DNA from: JAYEJW01 sp034716535
GTDB taxonomy: Bacteria > Pseudomonadota > Gammaproteobacteria > Chromatiales > Chromatiaceae
Length of the DNA stretch: 52,623 bases
NCBI GenBank assembly: GCA_034716535.1
Contig: JAYEJW010000614.1
Span: forward strand, 1 to 52,623
Reading direction: 5' to 3'
The notes beneath the pieces are model-generated. The model saw only the letters and a list, made by a program, of their open reading frames with translations, made no database searches and was not told the DNA's origin. A program made the position numbers and the translations under genes. Position 1 is the first letter of the stretch. The number at the start of each line of letters is the position of its first letter. Of this stretch, positions 50,889 to 52,623 are shown in pieces.

Positions 50889-52352
50889 ATGAGACCCATC
50901 AGGTTGCTCGTAGCCATTTGCGGAATTTCTTTCTTTTCGTCCTCCATCTATGCGCAGCAGTTCATGCATGCCATTATTGATCAGGACGCGGATCATAACC
51001 ACTATTCCGTAACATTAGCCGATGCTCTTGATATGCTTGTCGTCGCCGGTACGCGTTATTACTCGGCCAACGAAAGCGATTGCCATGTAATGATGATGGA
51101 TTTCGGGGGGAACATCATTTGGAGTGTTAACCTGGATAACGGCCAGATGGAGTATTGCCTCGATGTTACCGTCGGTGAACAAGATCCAGTCACCGGAGGA
51201 GGTAACATCGTTGTCACCGGCTCCGTGCTCGATAACGGGAAGCATAAGATCCTGATCAATGTACTGGAAACCTGGACGGGAACCCTTATCGATCACAATC
51301 GGCTGGAGATGGATTTCGACGCATTCGGATTTAGCATCGCCTATGACGCGCAGCGAGGGCAATACTTGTTGGGAGGAATGCAGATCGATGGACTCGACAC
51401 CACACTTGCCAACAGTAGCCAAGGATTCGTGTTGGGCTTTGATACGAACTTCGGCCTCATGTGGAAGAAGGACATCGTCGGGCCGGTATCTAACAAGACC
51501 GGGGTGAACGACATCCTCGTCGGCCCCGAGGGAATCTACGTAACGGGCGCTGCCAGGGCGGCTAACAACGACCAAGCGTTTATCGCCCTGCTGCTCGACC
51601 ACAATGGCGGAAACGTGATCTGGGATAAATCCGCGGAGCGCACGAACAGCGCGCACGCCGGGGTTGGCATGTATTATGAGCCCGACCATAACGGGACCCT
51701 GTATTTGGTAAGCAACAATTCGATCATTCACGCCCCGCAGGTGACCGTTATACGAGACGCTGACCTGCCTACCGCCTATGTATGGAGAGAGTACGGGGTG
51801 TGGCCGCAGCCGCAGGGGAACCAGGGGAGCGGATACAACCCGGCTGCCTTCGGTATAGTGCCAAGCCTCCGCATGCCCAAGCGAAACATAGTCATCATGG
51901 GCATGTATCAATCGTTCGACTTCTCCGCTACGAGCACAAACAACTCTCCCGTGTTCGCTCTCGATATCAACAAGTACGGAAGAACGAGGCGAGGCGGCTC
52001 GCTATATGAATTGTACAACCCAGGCTATGCGACGTCTGGCACGAATCTGTTGCAGGCATTTAACGGGCAGCAGCCCTTCGTATACAACCCAAGCAGTATT
52101 GTCGCAACGCCGGACGGTTACGTAACCCTGGGTTATTCCCTGATCAATGGCCGGTATAACCTGGCAGTTATCGCTGTCGACAAGGCGCTCAGAACCGGAA
52201 CGGCTTGTGACCGCCGGATTACCAATTACACATCCGCGCTCACATCAGTGCCAGTACCTCTAACTGTCGATGAAGACTTCTACGTTGAATATGTCGCTTC
52301 TAGCGTAGTCTGGTGGGACAGGCCGGAGACTGTAGAGGCTATTTGCCATTAG
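50889..52352 (+). CDS. Secreted protein of unknown function, probable beta-propeller
   Basis: A 487-residue protein with a signal peptide (MRPIRLLVAICGISFFSSSIYA, cleavage before QQF). The mature sequence has repeating beta-rich segments with the pattern of propeller blades: MMMDFGGNIIWSVNLD, GNIVVTGSVLDNGKHKILI, GFVLGFDTNFGLMWKKDIV, GIYVTGAARAANN and NIVIMGMYQSF. Four cysteines occur in the mature protein. No named family was recognised. Codon use is less GC-rich than in neighbouring genes, and the style resembles secreted proteins of Bacteroidota-like or other distant bacteria, which suggests acquisition by transfer. The ATG at 50889 has AGAGGAG with good spacing. It is followed by an IS4-family element. 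Confidence 0.75.
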   Translation: MRPIRLLVAICGISFFSSSIYAQQFMHAIIDQDADHNHYSVTLADALDMLVVAGTRYYSANESDCHVMMMDFGGNIIWSVNLDNGQMEYCLDVTVGEQDPVTGGGNIVVTGSVLDNGKHKILINVLETWTGTLIDHNRLEMDFDAFGFSIAYDAQRGQYLLGGMQIDGLDTTLANSSQGFVLGFDTNFGLMWKKDIVGPVSNKTGVNDILVGPEGIYVTGAARAANNDQAFIALLLDHNGGNVIWDKSAERTNSAHAGVGMYYEPDHNGTLYLVSNNSIIHAPQVTVIRDADLPTAYVWREYGVWPQPQGNQGSGYNPAAFGIVPSLRMPKRNIVIMGMYQSFDFSATSTNNSPVFALDINKYGRTRRGGSLYELYNPGYATSGTNLLQAFNGQQPFVYNPSSIVATPDGYVTLGYSLINGRYNLAVIAVDKALRTGTACDRRITNYTSALTSVPVPLTVDEDFYVEYVASSVVWWDRPETVEAICH

Positions 52353-52456
52353 GGCGATTAGGGCGATCAGAGAGAAGGATCTGTCCCGAATGGCACTGAA
52401 TTAAGCGCTGAATTTTTGTAAATCATAGTGTTGCGAGTATGAACCCGCATCAGAAT

Positions 52457-52623
52457 TCAGCGCTGCTTTTTCGGGTGCCCATTTTTCTTGATCTCCTCCC
52501 GTGCGACCTCTCTCGGTTTGGTGAGCAATGGAAACGGCTTCAGGCGCCGTTTCAAGGCGCGCGGTTCCACCCGTCCGGGACGCAGGCCAACCCGCGGTTC
52601 GGCAATCAAGATCAGTAAGGCAT
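52457..52623 (-). CDS. IS4-family transposase, C-terminal end (partial)
   Basis: On the minus strand, reading in from the right edge, the last 55 codons encode ALLIAEPR-like then GLRPGRVEPRALKRR, PFPLLTKPREVAREEI and NGHPKKQR followed by TGA at 52459-52457. This tail is characteristic of IS4-family (DDE) transposases. The rest of the gene lies outside the window. The element's end is probably near 52390-52400, where CACTGAATTAAGCGCTGAAT resembles such an IS end. Only the end is seen, so completeness is unknown. Confidence 0.8.
   Translation of the reverse strand, partial: ALLILIAEPRVGLRPGRVEPRALKRRLKPFPLLTKPREVAREEIKKNGHPKKQR

Overview
The window reads as chromosomal DNA from a sulfur- and hydrogen-oxidising chemolithotrophic proteobacterium, most likely a gammaproteobacterium of the Chromatiales type. 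The reasons are a complete HoxFUYH soluble NAD-linked [NiFe]-hydrogenase with its HoxW protease, a Tat-exported SoxB thiosulfohydrolase standing alone, a two-domain ATP sulfurylase/APS kinase protein, RdgC, EttA and a MobB fusion. No taxonomic search was possible, so the assignment is inference from gene content and GC-rich codon use.

Layout. 1-10.3 kb is housekeeping: alr (partial), radA, a CorC/HlyC-type membrane protein, the AmmeMemoRadiSam triad (AMMECR1 and Memo proteins divergent from the radical SAM enzyme), a YihY/BrkB membrane protein, rdgC and a sulfate adenylyltransferase/APS kinase protein whose sulfurylase signature motifs are altered. 10.4-13.7 kb is an envelope and protein-quality block: a glycine-zipper protein, a secreted His-rich 9-residue repeat protein, a Deg-type protease and an Hsp20 chaperone behind a sigma-32-like promoter. 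14-19.2 kb is the hoxFUYHW operon. 19.2-26.7 kb holds a 1043-residue secreted beta-propeller protein, a TtrS-like hybrid sensor kinase without a partner regulator, and soxB divergent from it.

26.8-37.5 kb holds a DUF2233 protein, a CBS-pair protein, a compact operon of a DUF815 ATPase, a di-haem peroxidase and a PAS-GGDEF-EAL protein, then ettA, a MobB/class II aldolase fusion and a methyltransferase. A tRNA-Ser(GGA) gene at 37656-37746 marks a change in texture. Beyond it lie visibly more A+T-rich DNA, a MOSC-reductase-ferredoxin protein, a deiodinase-like thioredoxin-fold protein, an NDUFA9-like protein, a decayed catalase, an unusual SDR, a PilZ protein, a DUF1631 protein, decayed PIN and Fic toxin-type genes, a RAYT transposase, an unrecognised 487-residue secreted protein and the end of an IS4-family element. 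This half looks like an accessory island or a zone of repeated insertion and decay.

How it fits together. Hydrogenase and SoxB supply electrons from H2 and thiosulfate, and the TtrS-like kinase next to soxB is a candidate sulfur-oxyanion sensor. Three c-di-GMP-type genes (GGDEF-EAL, PilZ and possibly the DUF1631 protein) are spread across the window. Two small repeat families were found by eye. One is a MITE-like element with 10-bp terminal inverted repeats (27650-27841 and 47562-47709), whose copies supply a stop codon to one gene and occupy the leader of another. The other is a roughly 115-bp element at 36540-36654 with a partial relative after radA. No CRISPR array, rRNA or clear phage module was seen.
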